Positions 61,299-64,000 of a DNA stretch of 64,000 nt are shown here, piece by piece. The notes under the pieces are model-generated. The model saw nothing but the letters and a program-made list of their open reading frames with translations, had not been told where the DNA came from and made no database searches. Position 1 is the first letter of the stretch. Each line of letters begins with the position of its first letter. Location: the NCBI RefSeq assembly GCF_902713425.1, contig NC_081209.1, forward strand, positions 10,674,897 to 10,738,896, written 5' to 3'. This stretch comes from Acipenser ruthenus (taxonomy: Eukaryota; Chordata; Actinopteri; Acipenseriformes; Acipenseridae). Made by a program: the position numbers and the translations under genes.

Positions 61299-64000
61299 TC
61301 AGAATTGCCTTGCTGGCGAGCTGCTGGAAACCGTGCAAACTGCTGTGTGCATTTCATCAACGGGGACAGGAACGAGGAGGTCACTGCTGGACTTGGAGCA
61401 GAGTCTGGGATGACACCACACGCACATGTAGTAGCCCAGAGACAGGGCTCCCAGGACAGCCATCAGGAGCAGGGGAGCAGCCAGAACAGGCTGCCAGGCC
61501 AGAGCCTGCTGGGGCTCTGGGGGAGGAAGGGGTTAGCTACACTCTACAGTGCCCAGGAGCAGTTTCATGAGGGTCTGTTACTTTAGGACCTGCAGGGAAG
61601 CACACATGGGGCATGGGAGGGCAAGAGTGCCTAGTTCCACTATTAGAAAACATTAAGTTTAGTCAGTCTCCTAGGGTGAAGTTATGGTTATATGCCGTGG
61701 ACTGGAATGGGTTTTGGCAGATATTGTACAATGCAGGTTAAGGCAACATGACTGCAAGGGAACCTGTAGTGTAAAAATGAAAGTTAATGCCATGCAAGCC
61801 AAATGCACACTGGATTGGAGACTTCAGTTTGAACTCACCCTCCAGTGACAGAGCAGGGCTTCTCTGGTAGAATTCCTGGCTTCCAGCAGACAGCTCTTCA
61901 GGAAGGATCCTCAGGGGTCCCAACACTGCAGTGTGTCTCAGCCCCTCTTCAGCTGCTCAGGAGAAAGGGAGCCTGGTTATAAAACGGGACCTGTTGCTTT
62001 ACAGCAGGCAGTACCAGTCACTACACCAGGGGCAGGCCAAGAGGGTGCTGGATGAAAAACTACCCAAGAGAAGCAAAACTGATGGCAACAGGCCATTGAG
62101 CAGAGTACCAACAAGACAGCAAGCAGCCTCTGGTTGGGAGGGGGAATGGTTCTTTTGCAATACAGGCTCTGGCAGACCTATTTGAGCATCCTTTGTTGGT
62201 TGCCATCCAATTTAAGTCACTCACCATAGAAGTTAAATTTAAAACCATACAAAAAACTACACACCACCTGTGTAAGCTATATAGAAAGAGTAGAATTCGT
62301 ACCCGTGTCCCTCCTCTTCCTCAGATTGCAGTTTGAGGTACAGCAGCTGCACACAGAGCTCCGACCAGGGTTATCCAGGAGCTCCCAGCTGGAACACAAG
62401 AGCAGGACACTGAACCTAAAGACACTGCAACAGACTTCTACACAGAGCAGTATAATGGGGTCATTGAGCTGGGCAGGGTCCCAGGCCAGCAAGTGGCAAT
62501 GGATATAGACCTAGGAAATAATTTGATAAAAAGGAACACTAATAAAACCAACAACATTTGCTCTAGAAACCAAATTGTTTACAAAAAGGTTATGCACATT
62601 ACAAGCACCACATCAGATACTGAAAGAATTCATTAAACAAGTAGAGAATCTTGGTAACTAGCTGCCCTGAGACTTCCAATACAACACAGATTAACCCATC
62701 AAATACTCACATCTGTATTCAGTTGTGTAAACCTGAAGGCCTGGACAACCAGATGGATCACAGAGGTCTGGACTCTGGGCAGAAACCTGGAGTTGCCAGC
62801 CGGTCCGTCTACTTCCTGTGTTCCAGGGAGACTTCCTGTACAAAATTACATTCCAACCCTTTGTGTGCACTAGTGGAAAGTTTGAACTTAACTTGGGGCT
62901 GGTTTCCACAAATCATGGACAGCTTACCTAAATTAAAGCCCAGCTACAATCTATGCCTTCCCAGTTTAGTTCAGCTGAGCTTTTGCCATGTTCACAAAGC
63001 TGACCATTCAACACCCATTCCTAAATCCAAGCAGGACTGTGCTCCCAAGTGCTAAACATTCAGATTTAAATGTTGCCTTTACTACACAGCTTGCAGTGAA
63101 TATCTACCCGTGGTTGGTGATGAGCGGGTAGGTCTGGCTTGAAGGGCTCAGCTCTGGAGTGCTGGCAGCAACACACTCTTCCATGTAGACCATCAGCGAC
63201 ATGTGGAATTGCTGCTTCACTGCAGCCGCGATGTTGATGGGGGACCCCAGGAAGAACAGACTGGAAGTGTGTGGGGCTGAGAAGTCACAAAGGAGAGGAG
63301 CATGAGAACAGAAACCCACCCAACTCATCTCACTAGCCAGCGCAGAGCAGCGCAGCATTGACCAGCACCAGAGAAATAGATCAAAATATTGTTCTACTTG
63401 ACTAGAGGAAGTGACCCAATGAGCACCACAGGCTGCTCCCCCTGCCAGGTTAGGGTTGCACTGGACACCTTTCTAAGCCAATAGACCAAGTGTTCATTGC
63501 AGGACAGCAAACTCACCATTCATAATCCCCATGGTAAACTCCAGCTTCCCAAACCCAGAGGCATCCCCAAGTGCAGGGTTATACACTGGAGGAGTCCAGC
63601 CAGCAGGTCTGGAGAAGACAGGTAGAAAGCTTTAGTTAGAACAGCAACACACCAAAACAATTTGCATTCAACAGAAGACACTGAATTGTAAACAGTTTAT
63701 TGGCAATATTTAATGCAAACTTACTCTTGCTGCCTTCACAGTAAGGAAGCTGGTCCAGAATTCCTAATGCAGTAAATCATTTGATTTCACAGAAATAACT
63801 TTCAGCGCCATAAAATGGGTCTTTAACTGCTCCCCATTAAAGGCAATAACTCGAAGTATATAAAATACAGTAAATAGATTTTGTGAAATTTAGTTCTAAA
63901 AAATAATCCACAAATTAGATACTGTTAAGTCAAGTGTCAGACATTATGCAATACTCAACTGAATGCATGAACAGCCCATAGGCTTAACACATCTTCACAG
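61299..64000 (-). pseudogene. ZP3-like egg-coat gene, copy G, exons 4-10, damaged and cut by window end
   Basis: Exons in transcript order: 63517-63608, 63108-63276 (using a substitute acceptor), 62711-about 62812, about 62457-62510, 62303-62388, 61839-61952, 61299-61516; exons 1-3 would lie beyond 64000. The exon 5 acceptor (9 bp) and the exon 6 acceptor with its first 7 nt are deleted exactly as in copy A. The second part of exon 7 and most of intron 7 are deleted, joining NDP of exon 7 to an intron remnant that reads open into exon 8. Exons 8-10 keep the RKRR site and membrane anchor. Probably non-functional because the GCFVDG cysteine and the exon 6 splice site are lost. Confidence 0.87.

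Overview
The window is vertebrate nuclear DNA, most probably from a ray-finned fish. It has spliced genes with GT-AG introns, tRNA-headed SINEs with the L2-like 3' tail common in fish, Tc1 transposons, a fish-type non-LTR element with a restriction-like endonuclease, and a tyrosine-recombinase retrotransposon. Tail design and intron size would fit a sturgeon, paddlefish or other early-branching fish, but that is inference.

There are two sets of host genes. (1) One complete single-copy gene, MTFP1 (mitochondrial fission process 1), with four coding exons between 3201 and 8240 on the + strand. (2) From about 9.7 kb to the window end, a cluster of seven copies (A-G) of one egg-coat gene of the ZP3 type. 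The full gene has ten exons: signal peptide, ZP-N, ZP-C, a basic furin-like RKRR site and a C-terminal membrane anchor. The order is A(-) B(+) C(+) D(+) E(-) F(-) G(-). Copies B (398 aa) and E (417 aa) read open through all ten exons. C lacks exons 1-2. D stops after exon 4 in a rearrangement. A, F and G are damaged: A and G share two deletions, and F carries a 27-bp inversion in exon 6 that creates a stop.

The cluster is a large imperfect palindrome: about 24.1-33.0 kb (C, Tc1, D) matches about 54.4-64.0 kb (F, Tc1, G) in reverse. E, F and G are also direct repeats of a unit of roughly 12.5 kb that includes shared 3' spacer and 5' flank. Mobile elements date the steps. The Tc1 copy lies at the same site in the C and G spacers, while E and F keep the empty site. 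A foldback DNA element with an internal SINE sits upstream of D, E and F. A small MITE-like element lies in intron 7 of B, E and F.

The remaining sequence is mobile DNA: a foldback element of about 1.9 kb between A and B with another MITE inside it, an old Gypsy fragment upstream of C, a Tc1-like element split by a REL-endonuclease LINE (33.6-37.3 kb), SINEs, and an Ngaro/DIRS-like element (about 44.85-50.17 kb) between E and F. I recognised no RNA genes, CRISPR arrays or prokaryotic features.
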